64,000 nucleotides of DNA, from NCBI RefSeq assembly GCF_900232905.1, contig NZ_OCTQ01000002.1:1-64000 (forward strand). Direction: 5' to 3'. This document shows positions 18,281 through 26,539 of the stretch, piece by piece. Source of the DNA: Miniphocaeibacter massiliensis (GTDB lineage: Bacteria; Bacillota; Clostridia; Tissierellales; Peptoniphilaceae). The position numbers and the translations under genes were made by a program. Numbering within the stretch: position 1 is the first letter of the stretch; every line of letters begins with the position of its first letter. The notes below the pieces were generated by a model, which saw nothing but the letters and a program-made list of their open reading frames with translations, did not search any database and was not told the origin of the DNA.

Positions 18281-18317
18281 AACAAAATTGGAATTCTAAT
18301 GGAACTCCAATTTTGTT
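18281..18317 (-). terminator. Terminator of hpt-ftsH-DUF5673 unit
   Basis: A 12-bp stem (AACAAAATTGGA/TCCAATTTTGTT) 20 bases after the stop codon, followed on the minus strand by TTTACTTTTTATAAT. The T-run is interrupted, so termination may be incomplete. Confidence 0.7.
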
Positions 18318-18337
18318 TATATACAATAACTACAATA

Positions 18338-18823
18338 TTATTTTTTAACCTTATTTTTCTTCTTGTTCTTTCTATTTCTTATTATAGATAAAATATTTTC
18401 TTTATCTTCGTTTTTTATAGGTATAGATCTATATGCTTTATTTCCTGGTTTAGTTGTCTCTAGCCTTAAATTAGATGTTCTTGCATCATATGTCCATTTT
18501 TTTATTTCATTCCAGCTGTCTAGTCTACCATTATAGTAAATCCCCGTTTCATAAACTATAACTTTATCAACATATACATAAGCAAATCCCAGACCTGTAA
18601 GGATATAAATTATTCCAAAATAATCCTTGTTAACTAATGTCATCGTGCCTAAAAGAAGAAGAGCTACTACTAGTAAACCTATATATATTTTTACTTTTGG
18701 GTTATAAACTGCTAATTTCTTTCCTTCTATCGATTTTTTTACATTTACTATATTATAAAGTTGTTTCAATATAAATAGAAACATCAAAAAGTATATTATT
18801 TGAATAATTCTATTAAAATCCAT
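18338..18823 (-). CDS. Membrane protein, DUF5673-like, downstream of ftsH
   Basis: A 161-residue protein with hydrophobic segments at about 7-25, 48-64 and 69-87, then a C-terminal beta-rich domain (ETGIYYNGRLDSWNEIKKW) and a Lys-rich tail (RNRKNKKKNKVKK). It starts 1 base before the ftsH stop context and is translationally linked to ftsH (GGAGAGTGAG before the ATG). Same build as the protein at 15954-16481, so probably a paralogue. Function unknown; the basic tail may contact RNA, phospholipid or FtsH (speculative). Confidence 0.7.
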   Translation of the reverse strand: MDFNRIIQIIYFLMFLFILKQLYNIVNVKKSIEGKKLAVYNPKVKIYIGLLVVALLLLGTMTLVNKDYFGIIYILTGLGFAYVYVDKVIVYETGIYYNGRLDSWNEIKKWTYDARTSNLRLETTKPGNKAYRSIPIKNEDKENILSIIRNRKNKKKNKVKK

Positions 18824-20749
18824 CTACTCACTCTCCATCTCAGAATCACCATCTAACAAATCTTTAATATTTCTCTCTATTTCTTGTATTTCTTTTAAAG
18901 TTTTAGGTGGTTCTTCTAAATCTTTTTCTTCGCTATATTCAAAATAAATTTTTTCAAATTCCTTTGAATCAATAGTTTCTTTGTCTAATAGTACTTTTGC
19001 CAATTTGTGAAGTAAATTCACATTTTCTTTAAGAAGTTTTACACATTTTGAGAAAGCTTCATCTATAAGTCGTTTTACTTCTTTATCTATTTCATAAGCA
19101 ATTTCTTCTGAGTAGTCTTTTATTCTTCCAAAATCTTTGCCCATAAATACCTCATCTTCATCAGAACCATACATTATAGGACCTAATTTTTCGCTCATTC
19201 CATACTTGGTTACCATGGCTTTGGCTATTTTAGTAGCTCTTTCTATATCATTACTTGCACCTGTAGATATATCATCTAATACTAAATATTCTGCTGCCCT
19301 TCCCCCTAAAAGAGTAATTAGTTCATGCTTCATTCCATTTTTAGTCTGATAATTTCTATCTTCTTTTGGTGAAAATGCAGTAAATCCTCCCGCTCTTCCT
19401 CTAGGTACTATTGTAACCATATGAACAGGGTCAGTATCAGGTAATAATCTTGAAACTATTGCATGTCCTGCTTCATGATAAGCAGTTAAAACTCTTTCTT
19501 TCTCAACTACAACAGCTGATTTTTTCTCAGGTCCTGCTACCACTTTTATAGCTGCTTCTTCAAATATCCATTTAGGTATAGATTTCAAATTATTTCTAGC
19601 ACTTAACAGCGCTGCTTCATTACACAAATTTTCCAAGTCTGCTGGTGTAAATCCAGAAGTAGTCTTAGCAATTGCTTTTAAATCTACATCTGGATCCATT
19701 TTTTTATTCCTAGTATGAACTAATAAAATTGCTTCCCTTTCTCTTACATCTGGTATTCCTACAAATACTTGTCTATCAAATCTTCCAGGTCTCAAAATCG
19801 CAGGATCCAATATATCTGGTCTATTTGTTGCTGCCATTACTATAATTCCTTCGTTTTTCCCAAACCCATCCATTTCTACAAGTAGCTGATTTAAAGTTTG
19901 TTCTCTTTCATCATGGCCACCACCCATGCCCGCTCCTCTTTTTCTTCCAACAGCATCTATCTCATCTATAAATATAATACAAGGTGAATCTTTTTTTGCA
20001 TCTTTAAACAAATCTCTAACCCTTGATGCTCCAACACCTACGTACATCTCAACAAAATCTGAACCTGAAATGCTATAAAACGGAACTTTAGCTTCACCTG
20101 CAACAGCTTTTGACAAATAAGTCTTTCCTGTTCCTGGTGGTCCTACAAGTAATATTCCTTTAGGTATTCTAGCTCCTATATCGACATATTTTTTTGGATT
20201 TTTTAAGAAATCCACTATTTCCGAAAGCTCCTCTTTCTCTTCTTTAAGACCTGCTACATCACTAAATGTAACGGGATTTGCTTCATCTTTTATTAGTTTA
20301 GCTCTGTTTTTACCAAAATTCATTGTAGAGCTTCCACCTTTATTCTGATTTTGAGACATAATTACATACCAAAATACTCCTATAATAACTATGGTTAACA
20401 TCGTTGGTAAAATAAATGATAGCAAACTTCCTTCTGTTTTTGGAGACATTGAAAAAGTTAATTCTTCATTCTCAATTGGATCTTTTAAATAATTATCATA
20501 AAAACCCTCTTGTAAATTACCAGAAATATAAACCTCAAAATTGGTTTTGTCTTTATCTTTTAAAACCCCTATATATTTTCCATCTTCCTCTGTAATTTCT
20601 TTTACTTTAGTTGTCTCTATATATTTTATAAATTCATTTACAGTAATTTCTTTGCTATTAGTAATATTTCTATTTAAAAATGTCATTAACAAAGCAATAA
20701 TTATTATTGGTCCTATATAATAAAATATACTTTTATAATTTTTTCTCAA
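18824..20749 (-). CDS. ftsH: ATP-dependent zinc metalloprotease FtsH
   Basis: A 641-residue membrane AAA+ protease. Two N-terminal membrane helices (about 9-25 and 108-129) flank an extracytoplasmic domain; then the AAA module with Walker A GPPGTGKT, Walker B IIFIDEID and the second region of homology (DPAILRPGRFDR), and the M41 zinc site HEAGH. It degrades membrane and regulatory proteins. It starts at TTG with GGAGG 8 bases upstream. It follows hpt by 21 bases. Confidence 0.97.
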   Translation of the reverse strand: MRKNYKSIFYYIGPIIIIALLMTFLNRNITNSKEITVNEFIKYIETTKVKEITEEDGKYIGVLKDKDKTNFEVYISGNLQEGFYDNYLKDPIENEELTFSMSPKTEGSLLSFILPTMLTIVIIGVFWYVIMSQNQNKGGSSTMNFGKNRAKLIKDEANPVTFSDVAGLKEEKEELSEIVDFLKNPKKYVDIGARIPKGILLVGPPGTGKTYLSKAVAGEAKVPFYSISGSDFVEMYVGVGASRVRDLFKDAKKDSPCIIFIDEIDAVGRKRGAGMGGGHDEREQTLNQLLVEMDGFGKNEGIIVMAATNRPDILDPAILRPGRFDRQVFVGIPDVREREAILLVHTRNKKMDPDVDLKAIAKTTSGFTPADLENLCNEAALLSARNNLKSIPKWIFEEAAIKVVAGPEKKSAVVVEKERVLTAYHEAGHAIVSRLLPDTDPVHMVTIVPRGRAGGFTAFSPKEDRNYQTKNGMKHELITLLGGRAAEYLVLDDISTGASNDIERATKIAKAMVTKYGMSEKLGPIMYGSDEDEVFMGKDFGRIKDYSEEIAYEIDKEVKRLIDEAFSKCVKLLKENVNLLHKLAKVLLDKETIDSKEFEKIYFEYSEEKDLEEPPKTLKEIQEIERNIKDLLDGDSEMESE

Positions 20750-20770
20750 ATTTTATCCTCCGTAACTATA

Positions 20771-21319
20771 TTAAGAATATACTTCCTCTTTCAATGATGC
20801 TACAAATGGTAAATTCCTATATTTTTGGTCATAATCTAAACCATATCCTACTACAAATTCATCAGGAATTTCAAAGCCTATAAAATCAACATTTACATCT
20901 TCTTTTCTTCTCTCTGGCTTGTCTAAAAGAGTCGCTATCCTAACGCTTTTAGCCCCTCTTTCCTTTAAATTTTTAGTCAAATATTTTAACGTTAATCCAG
21001 TATCTATAATATCTTCAACTATTAAAATATTTTTTCCCTTTATATCTTCTTCTAAGTCTTTTAGTATTCTAACTACTCCTGATGATACAGAAGAACTACC
21101 ATAACTTGAAACAGCCATATAATCTGTATGCAAATCTAAGTCTAATCTTAAAATTAATTCCGCCATAAATATTACAGCACCTCTTAAAATTCCTACAACT
21201 ACTAAATCATCTTCATCATTTTTATAAACTTCATATATCTCTTTAGATAACTCTTCTAGCCTTGCATCAATTTCTGATTCAGAAACTAAAATTTCTTTAA
21301 AATTATTTCTATTATTCAT
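20771..21319 (-). CDS. hpt: Hypoxanthine phosphoribosyltransferase
   Basis: A 182-residue purine salvage enzyme. The PRPP-binding loop is VEDIIDTGLT, with DYMAVSSYG upstream and the purine-site Lys/Val segment DFIGFEIPDEFVVGYG downstream. The ORF is open from a TTG at 21334, but the ATG at 21319 has GAGAGG 8 bases upstream and fits the family start, so it is chosen. It overlaps tilS by 8 bases, the standard tilS-hpt-ftsH order. Confidence 0.95.
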   Translation of the reverse strand: MNNRNNFKEILVSESEIDARLEELSKEIYEVYKNDEDDLVVVGILRGAVIFMAELILRLDLDLHTDYMAVSSYGSSSVSSGVVRILKDLEEDIKGKNILIVEDIIDTGLTLKYLTKNLKERGAKSVRIATLLDKPERRKEDVNVDFIGFEIPDEFVVGYGLDYDQKYRNLPFVASLKEEVYS

Positions 21320-22664
21320 ACTTTTTCCTCTCAAATGATATTTTAACTACTTTTTTTAATTCAGAATTTATCTTATATAGGCTACTTCTTCTTATGCCTA
21401 AAACCCAATATATTTCTTTGTTGCTTGCCAATATAGGAATTTTATCTCTTATATACTTATCTACTTTTTTATCAATAAATATATCTTTGATTTTTTTTGT
21501 AAATCCATCTAATTTTATACTGTCTCCTTCTTTTCTCTTCCTAAAGTATAAGTTTAATTCTAATATTTCAGGATTAAAATATGAAACATTTCTTGAAAAT
21601 TTAATATTTTCATTATCTACAAGTTCTACTTTTATAGTATAATCTTCTAATTCTATTATTTTCCCTATTTTTACTAATATTCTGTCATTAACAACTTCTT
21701 CTACCTTATCTCTAAAGAAAAGTTTACCATCATAATTGTAAATTCTATAATTTTTTATTTCAAATGATGCATTGCTTTTTTCTAAAAGTTTCAATATTGT
21801 TTCTACATTAAAATAAGATAAATCTTTTCTATTTCCATTTAACCTTTCATATACTTCAAATATTATGTTTCTTTGAATGGCTTTATGACATTTCTTCATA
21901 TCTTCTATTTTTATAAAATATGCTTTCCCTACTTTTTTTATAATATCTAGATTATGAATATAATCATTAATAAAATTTTGTTCTTCTTTTATTATATTAG
22001 ACATGTTCCAAGTAGTATTAACAATATTTGGATTGAAATTCTTTACTAAATATGGAATTACATCATTTCTTACTTGGTTTCTTTTATAATCATTTTCATA
22101 ATTTGTTTCATCTATAACATAGTTAATATCTTTTCTATTTAGGTATTCTAATATTTCAGATTTTGCAACACATAATATTGGTCTTATTATATTGTCATTT
22201 TTTTCCTTTATTCCAATAAGTCCATTTGTTCCGCTACCTCTAATAAAATTCATTATTACTGTTTCTACTGAATCATCTTTATGATGTCCAACTGCAATTT
22301 TAGAATTATTTCCAAGTTTAATAGCTTCCTTTTTCAAAATACCATATCGTACCTGTCTCCCAGCATCTTCTAGAGATAATCTATTCTCTTTTGCATAATT
22401 TGGTACATCAATTTTATATGACTTAAATTTTATACCCAATTTTTCTGCCATTTTTTTTGAAAATAACTCATCTTTTACTGCTTCTTTTCTTATAGAATGA
22501 TTTATATGTATTGCCAATAACTCCAATTTATATTCTAATCTTATTTCATTCAAAATATGCAATAAAAAAACTGAGTCAGGTCCTCCTGAAAATCCCAACA
22601 CTATTTTATCATTAACTTCTATTAAATTGTTTGTTTTTATAAACTCAATAATTTTTGTTTTCAT
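21312..22664 (-). CDS. tilS: tRNA(Ile)-lysidine synthetase
   Basis: A 450-residue N-type ATP pyrophosphatase with the P-loop SGGPDS (about 26-31). It attaches lysine to C34 of tRNA-Ile(CAU), changing its decoding from AUG to AUA, which is essential. The N-terminal catalytic domain is followed by a TilS substrate-binding and C-terminal domain (about 370-450). No Shine-Dalgarno sequence precedes the ATG, and a terminator hairpin stands directly before it, so expression is probably low. Confidence 0.95.
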   Translation of the reverse strand: MKTKIIEFIKTNNLIEVNDKIVLGFSGGPDSVFLLHILNEIRLEYKLELLAIHINHSIRKEAVKDELFSKKMAEKLGIKFKSYKIDVPNYAKENRLSLEDAGRQVRYGILKKEAIKLGNNSKIAVGHHKDDSVETVIMNFIRGSGTNGLIGIKEKNDNIIRPILCVAKSEILEYLNRKDINYVIDETNYENDYKRNQVRNDVIPYLVKNFNPNIVNTTWNMSNIIKEEQNFINDYIHNLDIIKKVGKAYFIKIEDMKKCHKAIQRNIIFEVYERLNGNRKDLSYFNVETILKLLEKSNASFEIKNYRIYNYDGKLFFRDKVEEVVNDRILVKIGKIIELEDYTIKVELVDNENIKFSRNVSYFNPEILELNLYFRKRKEGDSIKLDGFTKKIKDIFIDKKVDKYIRDKIPILASNKEIYWVLGIRRSSLYKINSELKKVVKISFERKKYE

Positions 22665-22678
22665 AATTTAAAAAAATA

Positions 22679-22698
22679 AAACCGGAATAATCCGGTTT
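22679..22698 (-). terminator. Terminator between S1-domain gene and tilS
   Basis: An 8-bp stem (AAACCGGA/TCCGGTTT, loop of 4) 2 bases past the stop codon, followed on the minus strand by TTATTTTTTT. It lies just 15 bases before the tilS ATG. Confidence 0.85.
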
Positions 22699-22699
22699 A

Positions 22700-23104
22700 T
22701 TAATAACTTTTTGATTTACGATGTCCTGCTTTTTTCTTATTTTCTCTAGCTCTAATAGAAACATATCTTTCATTGCTATCTTTAAGGAATTTTGACATTT
22801 TATCTTCAAAAGACAAACCATCGCTCTCTTTTTCCTCTTTTCCCCAATCTAATTCTTCAGGCTTTTTTATTTTAGGCATAGCTGCCTTTATTGAAAGCCC
22901 TACTTTCCCATCTTGTGCTGATAAAACCTTTACCTTTACAATATCATCTTTTTTTATAAAATCTTCTACTTTTTCTACATAGTCGTTTGATATTTCAGAT
23001 ATATGTACTAAACCATTACTTCCTCCTGGCAAGGATACAAATGCACCAAACTTAGTAATACCAGTTACTTTGCCTTCTAAAATATCTCCTACTGAAATTG
23101 ACAT
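22700..23104 (-). CDS. S1 RNA-binding domain protein (YabR-like)
   Basis: A 134-residue protein: one S1 domain (about 5-75; GDILEGKVTGITKFGAFVSLP) and a charged basic tail ending GHRKSKSY. It corresponds to B. subtilis YabR by sequence type and by place between divIC and tilS. Probably binds RNA or the ribosome; the exact role is unknown. AGGAGG precedes the ATG by 10 bases. Confidence 0.88.
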   Translation of the reverse strand: MSISVGDILEGKVTGITKFGAFVSLPGGSNGLVHISEISNDYVEKVEDFIKKDDIVKVKVLSAQDGKVGLSIKAAMPKIKKPEELDWGKEEKESDGLSFEDKMSKFLKDSNERYVSIRARENKKKAGHRKSKSY

Positions 23105-23207
23105 AAAATACTACTTCCTCCTAAAATGTTCTACAAGATTGATTATATTCGAAAGTATATTTTATGTCAATAAAATGTCTATTTTACAATACTCAATCTT
23201 TATTTAA

Positions 23208-23531
23208 CTATTTTTTTTCTTTAATTATATACTCTTTTGCTTTTACCATTCCTAGTTTTTCTCTGGCTACTTCTTCTGCAAACTCAATAGATTCTCTATT
23301 TTCATATTTTTTTTCAAGAGAATTAATTTCTTTCTTAATAGACTCCTTTTGGGTAATCAATTCATTTAGTTGATTATTTGTTCTATTGTATTCTATTTTA
23401 TTTCTAGCTAAAGTGAATGTAAAATATAACATTGATATTAAAACAAGTACCACTGCAAAATTTACAAATCTTCTATTATTTGCTACTTTTCTTTTATTCG
23501 ATATCTTTCTTTGTCTAATATTTTGCTCCAT
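23208..23531 (-). CDS. divIC: Septum formation initiator DivIC/FtsL-like
   Basis: A 107-residue bitopic membrane protein: basic cytoplasmic N-terminus (1-24), one membrane helix (about 25-46), then an extracellular coiled coil (about 50-80; NQLNELITQKESIKKEINSLE) and a short conserved FAEEVAREKLGMV tail. It is a scaffold of the division complex with FtsL and DivIB. It follows the S4-domain gene by 3 bases. Confidence 0.9.
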   Translation of the reverse strand: MEQNIRQRKISNKRKVANNRRFVNFAVVLVLISMLYFTFTLARNKIEYNRTNNQLNELITQKESIKKEINSLEKKYENRESIEFAEEVAREKLGMVKAKEYIIKEKK

Positions 23532-23534
23532 ATT

Positions 23535-23777
23535 TTACTCCATTTTTTCTATCATATCTGCTGCCTGCTCTTTTTTAGGATTATCTATAATTTCTTTTAC
23601 AATTACTTTTAACTCTCCATTTCCAAATCTAACTTCAATAATATCTCCTATTTTTACAATATCTCCTGATTTGGCTAATTTTCCATTTATAGATACTCTT
23701 TTTCCATCACAAGCTTCCTTTGCAATAGTCCTTCTTTTTATTATCCTAGAATTTTTCAAGAATTTGTCAATCCTCAT
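23535..23777 (-). CDS. rqcP: S4-domain RNA-binding protein (RqcP/YabO-like)
   Basis: An 80-residue S4-domain protein (MRIDKFLKNSRIIKRRTIAK at the N-terminus, then CDGKRVSINGKLAKSGDIVK). RqcP works with RqcH in adding alanine tails to nascent chains on obstructed 50S subunits. The start at 23777 is set by GAGGTG 7 bases upstream; the ORF begins with a GTG that is part of that ribosome site. It is next to divIC; the sporulation genes yabP and yabQ that lie between them in Bacillus are missing. Confidence 0.9.
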   Translation of the reverse strand: MRIDKFLKNSRIIKRRTIAKEACDGKRVSINGKLAKSGDIVKIGDIIEVRFGNGELKVIVKEIIDNPKKEQAADMIEKME

Positions 23778-23822
23778 TAAGTACACCTCGATTTAAGTAT
23801 AACATAATACATAAATATTTTA

Positions 23823-24920
23823 CTATATATTTTTAATCATATCATAATGTATGGTCTTTGTTGGCTCCAAGATATATTTCTCTGAAGAAATTTTATATCC
23901 TAATTTTTCATAAAAGCCTACTTTCTTTTCTCTAGCTTTTAAAATAACTTTTTTATACCCTAAAGACTTACAAAGTATTTCCCCCGATTTCATTATAGAT
24001 TTTCCAAGGCCGTTATTTCTATGATTTTCTTCTACTACCACTGCTTTAATTTGTGCAGTATCGTCAAATTTCGTTTTGGATATTTTAATTGAAGAAATAA
24101 TATTATCGTCATCAAAAATACCTAAATGTAAATCATCTTTTTCAAAACTCAAATCTTCATTAAAAATATTAAGCCCGAATTCTTTTCTAAGACCATTATT
24201 TCTTAAAAACAAGCTCTTTACATAATCCTTAGACCCATGGTTAAATATCTTATAATTATATCCTGTATTATTGCTATTAATAATATCCAATACTCCTGTA
24301 ATGCTATATAAATCATCTATAATAAAATCTGCTCTATCTTGATTTATATTAAATTGAAAATCTTTTTTAGCAATAACTTTCATTCCTGCTAATTTTGCTG
24401 CTTTTATTCCATAAACCGAGTCTTCTATAGCTAAACATTCCTCTGGTTTTAATCCAAGTTGTTTAGCTGTTGTTAAATATATTTCAGGGTGTGGTTTAGA
24501 TTTTTCAAAATCTTCCCCACTGGAGATAATTTCAAAATATTCTCCAATTTCACACTCTTCAATCACTCTGTTAATTACATCTTTTACCGAAGATGATGCC
24601 ATAGCTAATTTATAACCTAATCTTTTTAATTCTTTCAATAATGGAACGACATATGAAAATAAAATATTTTTATAGTTAAAATTATTATTTCTGTACTCCG
24701 AATCAAATCTTTTTAAAAAATCCTCTCCGTCAAAGTCATTACCATAGTACTCTCCAACCATATTCAACGAATCTGTATGTGATTTTCCTACAATTGTTTT
24801 AAAATACTCTATATCAACATTTTTCCCATCATTCTCTATCATTTTAATAAATGCATCAAAGTAAAAAATCTCACTATCTATTATTACTCCATCCATATCA
24901 AATATTATTCCTTTTATCAT
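23823..24920 (-). CDS. HAD-family phosphatase fused to GNAT acetyltransferase
   Basis: A 365-residue two-domain protein. Residues 1-215 are a HAD subfamily IA phosphatase of the beta-phosphoglucomutase type, with the nucleophile motif FDMDGVIIDSE, MASSSVKDV, KPHPEIY and the acidic EDSVYGIKAA. Residues 225-365 are a GNAT N-acetyltransferase with the acetyl-CoA loop RNNGLGKS and the C-terminal GFYEKLGYKI. Both sets of key motifs look intact. GAGGTG precedes the ATG. Substrates are unknown. It stands alone between the housekeeping block and the TDT gene. Confidence 0.88.
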   Translation of the reverse strand: MIKGIIFDMDGVIIDSEIFYFDAFIKMIENDGKNVDIEYFKTIVGKSHTDSLNMVGEYYGNDFDGEDFLKRFDSEYRNNNFNYKNILFSYVVPLLKELKRLGYKLAMASSSVKDVINRVIEECEIGEYFEIISSGEDFEKSKPHPEIYLTTAKQLGLKPEECLAIEDSVYGIKAAKLAGMKVIAKKDFQFNINQDRADFIIDDLYSITGVLDIINSNNTGYNYKIFNHGSKDYVKSLFLRNNGLRKEFGLNIFNEDLSFEKDDLHLGIFDDDNIISSIKISKTKFDDTAQIKAVVVEENHRNNGLGKSIMKSGEILCKSLGYKKVILKAREKKVGFYEKLGYKISSEKYILEPTKTIHYDMIKNI

Positions 24921-24966
24921 AAAACACCTCTTAAATTATATTATATAATTAAGATCAAATAAAAAA

Positions 24967-24992
24967 AAGCCATACTTTAAATTGTATGACTT
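24967..24992 (-). terminator. Terminator after TDT transporter gene
   Basis: A 9-bp stem with one G-U pair on the minus-strand RNA (AAGTCATAC/GTATGGCTT), including the stop codon and followed by a run of Ts. Confidence 0.8.
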
Positions 24993-25894
24993 TTTCTTCT
25001 CATTATCAAAAATTGTATATATCTTATTAATACATACAAAACTATACATATCGCTATTATCGTTTCTACTAAAACCAAATACTTTATAGCTACTACCCCT
25101 TTACCTATACTCATAAAGTATGCATTACTAAGTTTTATGCTTATCGCAGATATAACTAATGGGAATGTAAAACCTGCATAGCTAGGATAGAATTTCAACT
25201 TTAATAATTCTACCAGCTTAACTAATATTATTAAATATATTAGTTGCGAAATTATTACTAAAGCTGATGCTAAATATATGTTTTTTTCTTCAAATAGGCT
25301 CATATATCCTGCTGTTAACAAGGAACCCGGTGCTGCAAAAATAGTTAATAGTGGCTTTGTTGGTTCTGGCAATTCCATACTAGTAACTCTTTTAAAAACT
25401 ACTGGCAATAAAATTATATATGCTACAAGTCCGAAGTAAAATGCTATTTTACCAATAGCTGGATTAAAATTTTTACCAGATACTGTCGCTATTACAATTC
25501 CTATGTAAGCAATAAACCAACTTGGAAAAACTTCTATTAGTTTAAATTTAAATACAAATTTAAAAGTAAAGTAAATCATAAAGCAAATCTGTATAAATAC
25601 AGATAAATACCAAATTGCATTTGCTATATTTCCAATATAAGGTTTATAATATCCAGCTAGTAGCATTCCAGTCATGCTATAAGTGGGCATAACAGAAGCT
25701 ATAACCGGATTGTTCATTTCATTTTTAAAATTATCAAATCCTGTTATTGTTTTTAATGTTACCATTACAAATATTATCGTGGCTACTGCACCAAAAATTA
25801 ACCTTATATTTTCACTATAACTTTGAATTAGATTACCAGCTCCAGCTAATCCTAACATTAATCCAGATATAGGATAAGGTAATTTCTTTAACAT
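24977..25894 (-). CDS. TDT family transporter (TehA/SLAC1-like)
   Basis: A 305-residue polytopic protein with about ten hydrophobic segments, matching the tellurite-resistance/dicarboxylate transporter fold (TehA, Mae1, SLAC1 anion channels). Typical segments are SGLMLGLAGAGNL at the N-terminus and GSLLTAGYMSLF in the middle. Substrate unknown; anions or C4-dicarboxylates in the family. Its start overlaps the C_GCAxxG_C_C gene by 7 bases, so the pair is co-translated. Confidence 0.83.
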   Translation of the reverse strand: MLKKLPYPISGLMLGLAGAGNLIQSYSENIRLIFGAVATIIFVMVTLKTITGFDNFKNEMNNPVIASVMPTYSMTGMLLAGYYKPYIGNIANAIWYLSVFIQICFMIYFTFKFVFKFKLIEVFPSWFIAYIGIVIATVSGKNFNPAIGKIAFYFGLVAYIILLPVVFKRVTSMELPEPTKPLLTIFAAPGSLLTAGYMSLFEEKNIYLASALVIISQLIYLIILVKLVELLKLKFYPSYAGFTFPLVISAISIKLSNAYFMSIGKGVVAIKYLVLVETIIAICIVLYVLIRYIQFLIMRRKSHTI

Positions 25895-26394
25895 TTTGCA
25901 CCTTCTAACAAAATTTTTCCATCATCTACTAATTGTTCTGCTACCCATTCTGCTACTCTTCCAGTTATTTCTACACAATGAGCTTTTCTTTCAGGCGATT
26001 GGAAATTATCTCCCGACCATTGCCTAGTTATTACTCTACAGCATAAAGATTTGTACTCTGTCTTTACATAATCGTGCAATTCTTTTGCCTTCTCTAACAT
26101 CTTAGGATTCATACTTTCTCCATGTACTCTGCCATATACCATTCCCAAAGCCATTTCTCCTCCTGAAACAGCACCACATAAACACTGTGCTTTACCAAGA
26201 CCTATTGGAAATCCTGACGCTAATTTAACCACTTCATCTGGATATATTTTTCCTAAAACATCATTAATAACTTGAACTACTGCTTCTGAACAGAAAAATT
26301 CTCCCCTTTGAAAATATCCCTCTGCTTCTTCTTTTACTTGTTTTAAAAAATTTTCTTTTGAAGTATCATATTTTATTACTTTTAAATCCTCCAT
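25888..26394 (-). CDS. C_GCAxxG_C_C family protein
   Basis: A 168-residue cysteine-rich protein: FFCSEAVVQ, then CLCGAVSGGEMALG, then LCCRVIT and HCVEITG. The spacing fits the C_GCAxxG_C_C family, seen in anaerobes and thought to bind a metal or redox centre; here the central motif reads CLCGAVSGG. ATG at 26394 with AAGGAG 8 bases upstream is chosen over a GTG that overlaps that ribosome site. It is coupled to the TDT transporter. Confidence 0.83.
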   Translation of the reverse strand: MEDLKVIKYDTSKENFLKQVKEEAEGYFQRGEFFCSEAVVQVINDVLGKIYPDEVVKLASGFPIGLGKAQCLCGAVSGGEMALGMVYGRVHGESMNPKMLEKAKELHDYVKTEYKSLCCRVITRQWSGDNFQSPERKAHCVEITGRVAEWVAEQLVDDGKILLEGAKC

Positions 26395-26429
26395 TAAATT
26401 CACTCCTTGATTTGATTTTCATAAAATAT

Positions 26430-26459
26430 ATTATAGCAAAAAAATGTTTGTATAAACAA
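26430..26459 (-). promoter_or_regulatory. Promoter of C_GCAxxG_C_C/TDT operon
   Basis: -10 TATAAT (26430-26435) with a partial -35 TTGTTT (26454-26459), 18-bp spacer, minus strand. The divergent nucleotidase gene has a TATACT at 26515-26520 but no clear -35. Confidence 0.5.
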
Positions 26460-26539
26460 TATTATAAATTAGAATATTCTTTAACAATTATCTTACCTAG
26501 CAACTTGTTAATGATATACTAAAATAAGGAGGTTTTATA

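Noticed and set aside
24967-24992. Attachment site or IS end
   Set aside because: The inverted repeat is a rho-independent terminator with a T-run; no transposase or target duplication is near.
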